Positions 9,902-17,834 of a stretch of 64,000 nt of DNA are shown here, in pieces; the first letter of the stretch is position 1, and every line of letters begins with the position of its first letter. The notes beneath the pieces were generated by a model. The model made no database searches, was not told the origin of the DNA, and saw only the letters and a program-made list of their open reading frames with translations. The stretch covers positions 868,001-932,000 of the forward strand of contig NC_015385.1 in the NCBI RefSeq assembly GCF_000195275.1, in the 5' to 3' direction. This DNA is from Treponema succinifaciens DSM 2489 (GTDB lineage: Bacteria; Spirochaetota; Spirochaetia; Treponematales; Treponemataceae). The position numbers and the translations under genes were made by a program.

Positions 9902-11500
9902 ATGGAAAGAAATATTGAGATACTTGATTCTACTTTGCGCGACGGTTCGCAGGGAGAAGGAATAAGCTATTCTGTTCAGGATAAAATTCATATTGTGCAG
10001 GCTTTGGACGACTTGGGCATAAAATATATTGAAGCTGGAAACCCAGGTTCTAATCCAAAGGACATGGAATTCTTTCAGCGTGCAAAAAACCTTAAGCTGA
10101 AAAATTCACAGATTGTTGCGTTCGGCTCAACAAGAAGAAAAGATTCTTCATGCGCGGAAGATGTCAATTTGCAAAGTCTTCTTTCTGCGGAAACAGAAAC
10201 TGTTGTTATCTTCGGAAAGACTTGGGATTTTCAGGCTACGGAAATACTTCACGCTTCCCTTGAAGAAAACCTTGAAATGATAAGAGACACTTGCTCATAT
10301 TTAAATCAGCGCGGCCGCAATGTTATTTTTGATGCCGAGCATTTTTTTACAGGATTCAAGGCGAACAAGGATTACGCTTTAAAGGCTTTGGGGGCTGCGA
10401 TTCAAGGAGGCGCAAGCGTTCTTTCACTTTGCGAGACAAAAGGCGGCGCAATGATTGAAGAGTGCCGTGAAGGTGTCCGTGCCGCTGTTGAAAAATTCGG
10501 GGCGGGAGCGGTGATTGGAATTCACACTCACAATGATTCAGGGCTTGCTGTTGCAAATTCTCTTGTCGCAGTTGAAGCCGGCGCAACTCATGTTCAGGGT
10601 GTTCTTCTTGGATTCGGTGAGCGCACAGGAAACGCAAATCTTTCTACAATAATTTCGAACCTTCAGCTTAAAATGAACTGCAAGTGCATTCCAGAGGAAA
10701 ACATAAAGCAGCTCACTCCGATTTGCAAGCGTGTTGCGGAAATTACAAACATAACTCTTGACCCTGGGCTTCCGTATGTTGGACAGAATGCTTTTGCGCA
10801 CAAAGCCGGAATGCACATAGATGCGGTCTTGAAAAATCCGTTTGCATACGAGCACATCGAGCCAGAATCTGTTGGAAATTCCCGTGTTTTCCTTATGAGC
10901 GAAGTTGCCGGAAGAAGCATGGTCATTGAAAAAATCAGAAAGTTTGATCCGTCGATTACAAAGTCAAGTCCGGTTGTTTCAGAAATCATGGCGAAGGTAA
11001 AAGAGCTTGAGCATCAGGGCTACCAGTTTGAAGGCGCAGACGGAAGTTTTGAACTTTTGGTCCGCAAGTCTATTGGAAAATACCAGCCGTTCTTTAAATT
11101 GCGCTATTATAAAACTTCCGATGAGTCTCCGCTTATTGAGAAAGGACTTTATTCTTTTGCCCAGCTTAAAATTGAAGTTGACGGTCATGAGGAAATTGCC
11201 GCCGGTGAAGGAAACGGTCCTGTCAACGCTCTTGACTTTGCGTTGCGTACTGCGCTCAAGTCTTTTTATCCGAGCGTGGAGGATATTCACCTTACAGATT
11301 ATAAAGTCCGTGTTCTTGACGGAAAATCAGCTACAGCCGCAAGTGTCCGTGTTTTGATTGAGTCTACAGACGGAACAGATATCTGGACTACAATTGGCGT
11401 GAGCTGCGACGTTATTGAAGCTTCCTGGCTTGCCTTGGTTGATTCTTTTGAATACAAACTGATTAAGGATATTGAAAAAAAATACCACAAATTCATTTAA
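9902..11500 (+). CDS. cimA: (R)-citramalate synthase
   Basis: 532 residues. Condenses acetyl-CoA with pyruvate to make citramalate, the first step of threonine-independent isoleucine synthesis. The alpha-isopropylmalate/homocitrate synthase TIM barrel is clear (LDSTLRDGSQGEGI at the N-terminus, metal-binding HTHND near residue 204), followed by the linker NAFAHKAGMHIDAVLKNP and a C-terminal LeuA regulatory dimer domain from about 390. Length and the STLRDG-QGE form fit CimA-like proteins better than short homocitrate synthases. leuB follows 97 bp downstream and supplies the later dehydrogenase step. Probably translated from a leaderless mRNA. Confidence 0.92.
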   Translation: MERNIEILDSTLRDGSQGEGISYSVQDKIHIVQALDDLGIKYIEAGNPGSNPKDMEFFQRAKNLKLKNSQIVAFGSTRRKDSSCAEDVNLQSLLSAETETVVIFGKTWDFQATEILHASLEENLEMIRDTCSYLNQRGRNVIFDAEHFFTGFKANKDYALKALGAAIQGGASVLSLCETKGGAMIEECREGVRAAVEKFGAGAVIGIHTHNDSGLAVANSLVAVEAGATHVQGVLLGFGERTGNANLSTIISNLQLKMNCKCIPEENIKQLTPICKRVAEITNITLDPGLPYVGQNAFAHKAGMHIDAVLKNPFAYEHIEPESVGNSRVFLMSEVAGRSMVIEKIRKFDPSITKSSPVVSEIMAKVKELEHQGYQFEGADGSFELLVRKSIGKYQPFFKLRYYKTSDESPLIEKGLYSFAQLKIEVDGHEEIAAGEGNGPVNALDFALRTALKSFYPSVEDIHLTDYKVRVLDGKSATAASVRVLIESTDGTDIWTTIGVSCDVIEASWLALVDSFEYKLIKDIEKKYHKFI

Positions 11501-11597
11501 TGTCCTTTACATAAATGTTGCTTTGGAGTATTTTATAAATACTTTATAAACTTTAGTATTAGTAAAGTTTTCGTTGACTTTTTATAGGAGTTTGATT

Positions 11598-12683
11598 ATG
11601 GAAAAAAATATTGCTTTGATTCCTGGAGATGGAATTGGTCCTGATGTTGTTGCTGAAGCTGTAAATGTCTTGAACACAGTTGCTTCAAAATTCGGTCATA
11701 AATTTAATTATGAAACTGTTACTGCCGGCGGATGCGCAATCGATAAGTTCGGAAAGCCATTGCCGCAGGAAGAACTTGACAAGTGCCTTAAAAGCGATGC
11801 TGTTCTTCTTGGCGCTGTGGGCGGTCCAAAGTGGGACAACCTTCCGTCTGAACTTCGTCCTGAAAAAGCATTGCTTGGTCTTCGCGGAGGAATGAAAGTT
11901 TTTGCAAATCTTCGTCCGGCTGTAATGTGGAAGCAGCTTAAAGATGCTTGTCCTTTAAAAGATGAAATTGTCGGCGATGGACTTAACATTCTCATTGTCC
12001 GCGAGCTGATTTCCGGAATTTACTTTGGGGACAGAGGAACTGCCGCTGACGGAAAATCTGCCTGGGACACAGAAAAGTATACTTGGAGTGAAATTGAGCG
12101 CATTGTCCGCATGGGATTTGAATTCGCACAGAAACGCCAGAAACGTCTTTGCGTAGTTGACAAGGCGAACATCTTGAATTCAAGCCAGCTCTGGAGAAAA
12201 GTTACAGAATCTGTAAAAGAAGATTATCCTGATGTTGCGCTTTCTTACCTTTATATTGACAATGCTTCTATGCAGCTTGTTCGCAATCCGCGCCAGTTTG
12301 ACGTAATTGCAACAAGCAATATGTTTGGCGACATTCTTTCCGACGAAGCAAGCCAGATTACAGGCTCAATCGGAATGCTTGCTTCAGCTTCATTGGGAGA
12401 TGGAGGCCCTGGACTTTACGAGCCGATTCACGGTTCTGCTCCTGACATTGCCGGAAAAAATCTTGCAAATCCTCTTGCGACAATTCTTTCTGCCGCGATG
12501 CTTTTGCGCTACAGCTTCGGACTTGAAAAAGAAGCAAAGGTTATTGAAGATTCCGTTAATTCAGTCCTTGATGAAGGCTACAGAACAGGCGACATTGCCG
12601 GAAGTCATCTCGATGAACTTAAGTCTTCTGGAAAACTTGTCGGTACAAAAGAAATGGGCAAGCTTGTTGTAGAGCGCATCTAG
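11598..12683 (+). CDS. leuB: 3-isopropylmalate (or 3-methylmalate) dehydrogenase
   Basis: 361 residues from the ATG at 11598, chosen over an upstream in-frame codon at 11574 because GGAG lies 9 nt before it and the family N-terminus MEKNIALIPGDGIGPDVV starts there. NAD-dependent beta-decarboxylating dehydrogenase; signatures are RPEKALLGLRGGMKVFANLRP, the catalytic lysine region VVDKANIL, and the metal-binding SNMFGDILSDEASQITGSIGM. With cimA next door and no leuCD in view, its role here may be in isoleucine as much as in leucine synthesis. A terminator follows. Confidence 0.95.
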   Translation: MEKNIALIPGDGIGPDVVAEAVNVLNTVASKFGHKFNYETVTAGGCAIDKFGKPLPQEELDKCLKSDAVLLGAVGGPKWDNLPSELRPEKALLGLRGGMKVFANLRPAVMWKQLKDACPLKDEIVGDGLNILIVRELISGIYFGDRGTAADGKSAWDTEKYTWSEIERIVRMGFEFAQKRQKRLCVVDKANILNSSQLWRKVTESVKEDYPDVALSYLYIDNASMQLVRNPRQFDVIATSNMFGDILSDEASQITGSIGMLASASLGDGGPGLYEPIHGSAPDIAGKNLANPLATILSAAMLLRYSFGLEKEAKVIEDSVNSVLDEGYRTGDIAGSHLDELKSSGKLVGTKEMGKLVVERI

Positions 12684-12708
12684 CTTCATTTTTACATAAA
12701 AGATTTAA

Positions 12709-12757
12709 GGCCGTTTGCATTGAGCTGAAAAGTTTTTTGCAGGCGGCTTATTTTTTT
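12709..12757 (+). terminator. Terminator after leuB
   Basis: GCCGTTTGC (12710-12718) pairs with GCAGGCGGC (12739-12747, with wobble pairs) and is followed by TTATTTTTTT. It closes the cimA-leuB unit. Confidence 0.75.
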
Positions 12758-12820
12758 ATTTAAATTCTGCTTTTTTGTTTTTATTTGTGTTTTCTTTTAT
12801 TTGGGATTACAATTAAGAAA

Positions 12821-14938
12821 ATGCAAAATATTTCTATATTTTCAGATGACAATGAACATGGGTTTTCCCAGATAAAAAAAAGTGTGAGCGGCTACATTTT
12901 GGATAGCGGCGATACAAGAACAAATCAGTATAAAAAGGCAATAGCTGCCGACGCAATGATTCTTTACGAATTCAATCTTTCAAAAGATTTGATTGTAGGA
13001 AATCCTGTGCAAAGAATGAGCGACCGGATTGTTCAGCTTAAGCCTGCTATGGGACTTCCTGAAAACTGTTCTTACACTGATTTTATTGATGCGCTTTGCT
13101 GGGACTTGTCAGACGAAGAAAAAAAACGATTCCTCGAAAAGATGAATGTCTACTGCCTCTTGGATTCGTTTATAATGGAAAAATATGAAATTCAGTTTGA
13201 CTCAAGCAGATCAACTTACAACGGTGAATCTTTCTGGACACGCACAACAATAATTCTTACAAAAGACGAAAACTCAGGCGACATAATGGGACTTGCCGTT
13301 GTAAAAAATATTACAAGCGGCTACCGGCAAAAAGAAGAAAAACTTTATCAGCTGGAAATCATCAATGCGCTTACGATTGAATACAGTAATGTTTTTATGA
13401 TAAATGTAATGTCTGGAATAATCCGCATTGTAAGAATCAACGACAGAATAAGTTCTTTTTACAATGAATCTTTGGAAGGGCTTCCTTATGATGATGTGCT
13501 TGATTTTTATGCCAGCGTTTCAGTTTATGAAGATGACCGCGACATGATCAAACGTGCTTTTTCCCGTGAAAATATTTTAAAGCAGCTTTCCAAGCGTGAA
13601 AGTTATTACGTAAATTTCCGCTCGTATATAAACAACAAAATTTCCTACATGAAGCTTACGGTTGTTAGAATTGGAAATATCCGCGAAACAGGAAATGTTC
13701 TTATGGGTTTTATGAATGTTGACACGGAAACTGAACACGAGATGAAACAGCGGAAAGCGTTGCAGGAAGCGTTGTCCATGGCGGAACTTGCAAGCCATGC
13801 AAAATCGCGTTTTCTTTCCAATATGAGCCACGACATCAGAACTCCGATGAACGCAATTATCGGCTACACTTCGCTTGCGGAAAAACACATCGGAAATCCT
13901 GAGCTTATAAAATCAGATCTTGCGCGCATAAAGACAAACTCAAGCTATTTGCTTTGCCTTATAAATGATGTGCTTGATATGTCCCGAATTGAAAGCGGAA
14001 AAATAAAAATAAAGTTCACATCGAATACAATTGAAGATATTCTTGCGGAAGTTGACAGCGTTATTCAGCCGCAGCTTCAATCTAAGAAACTTAATTACTC
14101 AGTTTTGCGCCATGGAAACTTAAGCCGTAAAGTTTTTTGCGACAAACTCAGGCTCAAGCAGATTCTTATAAACATTCTCGGAAACTCTGTAAAATATACT
14201 GGAGAAAACGGTTCAATCAAATTCACCGCGGCGGAAACTCCTTCTGTCTCAGACGGATATTCTTCGTATCAGTTTAGAATCAAGGACAACGGAATTGGAA
14301 TGTCGGAAGAATTTCAGAAGAAAGTTTTTAATCCGTTTGAGCGGGATGAAAATATTGAAAACTTTCATGTTCAGGGAACGGGACTTGGACTTTCAATTTC
14401 AAAAAATCTTGTTGAAAAAATGGACGGATCGATTTTCTTAAAAAGTAAAAAAGATGTTGAAACCGAATTCCTTATATGCTTTGACTTTGAGAATGCCCCT
14501 GAAACAGAATCCGGCAAAAAGGAAATTTCTGCTTCCGCGGAAAAAACAGTCGACTTGAAAGGAACTAGAATTCTTTTGGTGGAAGACAACAGCCTTAACC
14601 GCGATATTGCAAAGGAACTTTTAAAGGGCGCGGGTTTTATAATTGATGAAGCTGAAAACGGAAAAATTGCGCTGGAAATGCTTTCCGCCAGCCCGGACGG
14701 ATATTACAAAGTTGTCCTTATGGATGTGATGATGCCTGTTATGAATGGATACGAGGCTTCTATGAAAATACGCGAAATGAAAAGCAATAAGTCTTCTATT
14801 CCAATTGTGGCGATGACTGCGAATGCTTTTGAAGAGGACAAGGAGCAGGCTTTGAAATCTGGAATGGATTATTTTGTTTCCAAGCCATTTGACATAAAAT
14901 CTCTTCTTTCTCTTTTGTCTGAAATCCTTGCAAAATAA
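12821..14938 (+). CDS. Hybrid sensor histidine kinase with receiver domain
   Basis: 705 residues from the ATG at 12821; an in-frame TTG at 12785 would only add unrelated residues. No transmembrane segment, so likely a soluble sensor. The N-terminal half has two PAS-like regions (about 40-165 and 180-305). The HisKA box is SNMSHDIRTPMNAIIGY (H337), the ATPase has N-box NILGNSVKYT, G1 DNGIGM and G2 GTGLGLS, and the C-terminal receiver (about 570-700) carries ILLVEDN, phospho-acceptor VVLMDVMMP and SKPFD. Phosphoryl groups would move from His to Asp within one chain; no partner gene is adjacent. Confidence 0.93.
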   Translation: MQNISIFSDDNEHGFSQIKKSVSGYILDSGDTRTNQYKKAIAADAMILYEFNLSKDLIVGNPVQRMSDRIVQLKPAMGLPENCSYTDFIDALCWDLSDEEKKRFLEKMNVYCLLDSFIMEKYEIQFDSSRSTYNGESFWTRTTIILTKDENSGDIMGLAVVKNITSGYRQKEEKLYQLEIINALTIEYSNVFMINVMSGIIRIVRINDRISSFYNESLEGLPYDDVLDFYASVSVYEDDRDMIKRAFSRENILKQLSKRESYYVNFRSYINNKISYMKLTVVRIGNIRETGNVLMGFMNVDTETEHEMKQRKALQEALSMAELASHAKSRFLSNMSHDIRTPMNAIIGYTSLAEKHIGNPELIKSDLARIKTNSSYLLCLINDVLDMSRIESGKIKIKFTSNTIEDILAEVDSVIQPQLQSKKLNYSVLRHGNLSRKVFCDKLRLKQILINILGNSVKYTGENGSIKFTAAETPSVSDGYSSYQFRIKDNGIGMSEEFQKKVFNPFERDENIENFHVQGTGLGLSISKNLVEKMDGSIFLKSKKDVETEFLICFDFENAPETESGKKEISASAEKTVDLKGTRILLVEDNSLNRDIAKELLKGAGFIIDEAENGKIALEMLSASPDGYYKVVLMDVMMPVMNGYEASMKIREMKSNKSSIPIVAMTANAFEEDKEQALKSGMDYFVSKPFDIKSLLSLLSEILAK

Positions 14939-15018
14939 TTCTCTTAAAAAAAATATGGAAGCAACTTAATATGCGGCAAAAAAAGCGCGTTAATTCGCCA
15001 AACTGCGTAAAAGGTGGC

Positions 15019-15046
15019 TTGTCTTTCCTCCAAAAAAGTGTAATAC
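15019..15046 (+). promoter_or_regulatory. Candidate promoter of lysA
   Basis: TTGTCT (15019-15024), a 16-nt spacer and TAATAC (15041-15046), upstream of the GGAGG ribosome site of the decarboxylase gene. Confidence 0.45.
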
Positions 15047-15081
15047 TAGCGTAAAATTGTTAGCCTGTTTTGGAGGATTTT

Positions 15082-16350
15082 ATGAGTTCAGATTTTCCGT
15101 TGAGCCATGCCCAGCTTGTTGAGCTTGCAAAGAAATTTCCGACTCCTTTCTATATTTATGATGAAAAAGCAATCCGCGAAAATGTAAAATATTTTTATAA
15201 AGCATTCAGCATTTTTCCTTCGTTTACGGAATATTTTGCGGTCAAGGCGCTTCCCAATCCTTACATTCTAAAAGTTCTTGAAAGTGAAGGCTGCGGCGGA
15301 GACTGTTCTAGCTTGCCGGAACTTATGCTTTGCGAAAAATCTGGAATAACCGGGCGCAGAATAATGTTTACAAGCAACGACACTCCCGCCCAGGAATTTG
15401 TTTATGCGCAGAAACTTGGAGCAATTATAAACCTCGATGACATTACTCATATTGACTTTCTGAAAAATGCTCTCGGCGGAAAACTTCCAGATACAATCTG
15501 CTTTAGATACAATCCTGGACCTTTAAAGGAAGGCGGAAATTCTATAATCGGAAAGCCAGAAGAAGCAAAGTACGGGCTTACTAAAGAGCAGATGATTCAT
15601 GCTTATAAAATTTGCAAGGCGGAAGGCGTAAAGCATTTTGGAATTCATACTATGGTTGCTTCCAACGAGCTGAATCCTGATTTCTTTGTTGACACTGCGC
15701 GCATAGTTTTTGAGCTTATTCTTGAAGTGCAGAAGGAATGCGGTGTTAACATTGAATTTGCGGATATTGGCGGCGGAGTCGGAATTCCTTACAGGCCAGG
15801 ACAGAAAAAAGTTGATCTTGATTATGTGGCAAAAGGAATAAAAGTTCTTTACGATAAAATGATTGTTCCTGCTGGACTTGATCCTTTAAAGCTCTGCTTT
15901 GAATGCGGACGCCCTATTACAGGTCCTTACGGCTGGCTTGTTACAAAGGCGATTCACGAAAAAAATATTTACAGAAATTACATTGGAGTTGACGCTAGCA
16001 TGGCGGATTTGATGCGCCCTGGAATGTACGGGGCTTACCATGAAGTTACTGTCAGCGGAAAAGAAAACGCTCCTAAAGATTATGTTTACGATGTTTCCGG
16101 AAGTTTGTGTGAAAACTGCGACAAGTTTGCGGTTCAGAGAAATCTTCCAAAAATTGAAATGGGAGACCTTTTGATTATCCACGATGCAGGCGCGCACGGA
16201 AGAGCGATGGGCTTTAATTACAATGGAAAACTTCGTGCCGGGGAACTGCTTTTGCGTTCAGACGGAACTGTAAAAGAAATCCGCCGCCGTGAAACAATCG
16301 AAGATTATTTTGCCACATTGGATTTTGAAGGACTGAAAAATTTCAGCTGA
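15082..16350 (+). CDS. lysA: Diaminopimelate decarboxylase (PLP, group IV)
   Basis: 422 residues from the ATG at 15082, which follows TTGGAGGATTTT; an earlier in-frame start at 15070 lies upstream of this ribosome site and was rejected. The PLP lysine is K55 in YFAVKALPN, the glycine-rich phosphate loop is DIGGGVGIPYRPG, and the substrate motif is FECGRPITGPYGW. The last step of lysine synthesis is the likely role. The CGGDCSSLPELMLCEKSG stretch and the FGIHTMVASNE variant place it in the divergent LysA-like branch common in anaerobes, so another related amino-acid decarboxylase activity is possible. Confidence 0.85.
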   Translation: MSSDFPLSHAQLVELAKKFPTPFYIYDEKAIRENVKYFYKAFSIFPSFTEYFAVKALPNPYILKVLESEGCGGDCSSLPELMLCEKSGITGRRIMFTSNDTPAQEFVYAQKLGAIINLDDITHIDFLKNALGGKLPDTICFRYNPGPLKEGGNSIIGKPEEAKYGLTKEQMIHAYKICKAEGVKHFGIHTMVASNELNPDFFVDTARIVFELILEVQKECGVNIEFADIGGGVGIPYRPGQKKVDLDYVAKGIKVLYDKMIVPAGLDPLKLCFECGRPITGPYGWLVTKAIHEKNIYRNYIGVDASMADLMRPGMYGAYHEVTVSGKENAPKDYVYDVSGSLCENCDKFAVQRNLPKIEMGDLLIIHDAGAHGRAMGFNYNGKLRAGELLLRSDGTVKEIRRRETIEDYFATLDFEGLKNFS

Positions 16351-16387
16351 TTTTAGCTTTTATAAATTTGCCATTGGAGGTAAAAAG

Positions 16388-16798
16388 ATGGTTGAGAAAA
16401 TTGAATGGAGCGACTCTTATCTTTTGGGAATTCCTGAAATTGACAATCAGCACAAGAAGCTGATTCAGATTGCAAATGAACTTTACGCTGCGGCTACCGG
16501 CACTGATGAAGCTTATGGTCTTAATATGGCGAAGGTTCTGAAAAAGCTTACAGACTACACGGTTTACCATTTTTCAAATGAAGAAGAATTTATGCGCAAG
16601 TACGGATATTCTGGCGTTGACATTCACAAGACTGCGCATGACAACTTTATAAATGAAGTTAACCATCAGATTAAGCAGCTTTCTTCTGACCGCAAAAATG
16701 ACGGAGTAAGATTTTATTCTTACATGGTTGGCTGGATTTTGAATCACATTGCAAAAGCTGACCGTGTCTGGGCGGCATTTGTAAAGCCAAAAATTTAA
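16388..16798 (+). CDS. Bacteriohemerythrin
   Basis: 136 residues, a single hemerythrin four-helix bundle with the complete di-iron ligand set: H22 (DNQHKKL), H61 and E65 (YHFSNEEEF), H79 and H83 (HKTAHDNF), H119 and D124 (LNHIAKADR). Such proteins bind O2 reversibly; in an anaerobe the role may be oxygen sensing, scavenging or delivery. GGAGG lies 6 nt before the ATG. It is 37 bp after lysA and could be co-transcribed. The iron-uptake feo operon starts about 540 bp later. Confidence 0.95.
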   Translation: MVEKIEWSDSYLLGIPEIDNQHKKLIQIANELYAAATGTDEAYGLNMAKVLKKLTDYTVYHFSNEEEFMRKYGYSGVDIHKTAHDNFINEVNHQIKQLSSDRKNDGVRFYSYMVGWILNHIAKADRVWAAFVKPKI

Positions 16799-16828
16799 TA
16801 AGTAAATTTTTTATTTGAACTTTGCAAG

Positions 16829-16863
16829 ACTTCCGGTTTCTTTTTAGGCTGGAAGTTTTTTTT
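16829..16863 (+). terminator. Terminator after bacteriohemerythrin gene
   Basis: ACTTCC (16829-16834) pairs with GGAAGT (16851-16856), followed by a run of eight T. Confidence 0.75.
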
Positions 16864-16997
16864 ATTTCCATTCTAAAAAGCAAATTCCTTTTTTCAGCAT
16901 GTAAACTGTACATATTAAAAGTATAGCATGAAAAATGATTTTTATCATCTATTGAAGTCTTATTTTCTTTGTTGTATTGAGGTTCTGTCTCATCTTT

Positions 16998-17212
16998 CAG
17001 GGCAAACGCATTATAAATAATTTAAGTAAAGTTTGCGCGAATGAACGGTTTCTGGGGCAAAAACACTCTGATTGCTGCGACCGCGTGAGCGGGCAATTCT
17101 ATAGTTACTTTGCAACAATCAGAGTGTAGCGCATTATTGCGCGATTTTGAACCAGAAAACCGTGTCTGGGAGCCAGTTTTATGCTGAATACATTTATAAT
17201 GAGTTTGCCCTG
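16998..17212. mobile_element. MITE family A, copy 1 (~215 bp, CAGGGCAAAC termini)
   Basis: Starts CAGGGCAAACGCATTATA and ends with its inverse (one base changed on the right). Internal inverted arms at 17063-17078 and 17112-17127 (ACACTCTGATTG.. / ..CAATCAGAGTGT) and a second pair ACGGTTTCTGG / CCAGAAAACCGT fold the whole element on itself. It encodes no protein. It lies between the hemerythrin terminator and the feo promoter; no clear target duplication is visible for this copy. Confidence 0.88.
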
Positions 17213-17231
17213 TTCAGCAATTAAAGGTTTA

Positions 17232-17260
17232 TTGACATATTATTTTGGTTAGTGTAAGAT
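17232..17260 (+). promoter_or_regulatory. Sigma70-type promoter of the feo operon
   Basis: Consensus TTGACA (17232-17237), a 17-nt spacer and TAAGAT (17255-17260). It begins 20 bp after the end of MITE copy 1. Confidence 0.8.
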
Positions 17261-17272
17261 AACGAAGATTAG

Positions 17273-17328
17273 AGTAGGTTAATTTTTATTTGTTTTAGGT
17301 AATTATTGTTACTCTTTATTAACTTACT
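17273..17328. promoter_or_regulatory. Inverted repeat in the feoA leader
   Basis: AGTAGGTTAAT (17273-17283) and ATTAACTTACT (17318-17328) are near-perfect inverse repeats 34 nt apart, between the promoter and the GGAGG of feoA. They could form a leader hairpin or be paired metalloregulator half-sites. No Fur or DtxR consensus was established. Confidence 0.3.
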
Positions 17329-17339
17329 AGGAGGTTCTT

Positions 17340-17549
17340 ATGCCATTATTATTTGCAAATCCTGGAGATGAAGTAAAAATTTCTGGTGTGAATGGAAATC
17401 CGCAGGTAAAGCAGCATCTGAATGAGCTTGGATTCAATGTTGGCTCTTTAGTCACGATTGTTCAGAAACTAAAGAGTGGTTTGATTGTAAAAGTCAAGGA
17501 AGCCCGTGTCGCATTGGACAGCAGCTTGGCGTCCAAAATCATTGTTTGA
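17340..17549 (+). CDS. feoA: FeoA-type SH3-like protein 1
   Basis: 69 residues, the typical FeoA length and beta-barrel pattern (MPLLFANPGDEVKISGVNG, LNELGFNVGSLVTIVQK, VKVKEARVALDSSLASKI). FeoA domains bind and modulate the FeoB iron transporter. Preceded by AGGAGG. It is the first gene of the feo cluster, which has two tandem feoA genes. Confidence 0.9.
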   Translation: MPLLFANPGDEVKISGVNGNPQVKQHLNELGFNVGSLVTIVQKLKSGLIVKVKEARVALDSSLASKIIV

Positions 17550-17611
17550 TTTTCTAAAACTAAAATCAAAATTTAAGGTTTCACATTGGCTTTTTATAGG
17601 AGTAAAAATAA

Positions 17612-17833
17612 ATGGGTACATTGCGTGAAGCACAGGTTGGTTCAACTGTAAGAGTAAAAAAGTTGAATGGTGAAGGCGCTTTAAAAAGACGTCTTATGGA
17701 CATGGGATTTACAAACGGATGCGAAGTTTATGTCCGCAAAGTCGCACCGCTTGGCGATCCTGTTGAAGTTACAATTCGTGGATACGAGCTTAGCGTTCGC
17801 AAAGATGACGCTGAAAATATTGAGGTAGAATAA
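17612..17833 (+). CDS. feoA: FeoA-type SH3-like protein 2
   Basis: 73 residues; a canonical FeoA (MGTLREAQVGSTVRVKKLNG, RLMDMGFTNGCEVYVRKVAP, VTIRGYELSVRKDDAENI). This copy is closer to the classic FeoA pattern than the first. It sits 62 bp after feoA copy 1 and one base before feoB, so all three are likely one transcript. Paired divergent FeoA proteins may have separate regulatory roles. Confidence 0.94.
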   Translation: MGTLREAQVGSTVRVKKLNGEGALKRRLMDMGFTNGCEVYVRKVAPLGDPVEVTIRGYELSVRKDDAENIEVE

Positions 17834-17834
17834 A

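Noticed and set aside
10356-11290. Several open frames on the minus strand of cimA
   Set aside because: Shadows of a well-conserved gene; no starts or family resemblance.
14939-15081. Lysine riboswitch upstream of lysA
   Set aside because: The 143-bp leader lacks the conserved lysine aptamer pieces and has an ordinary promoter.
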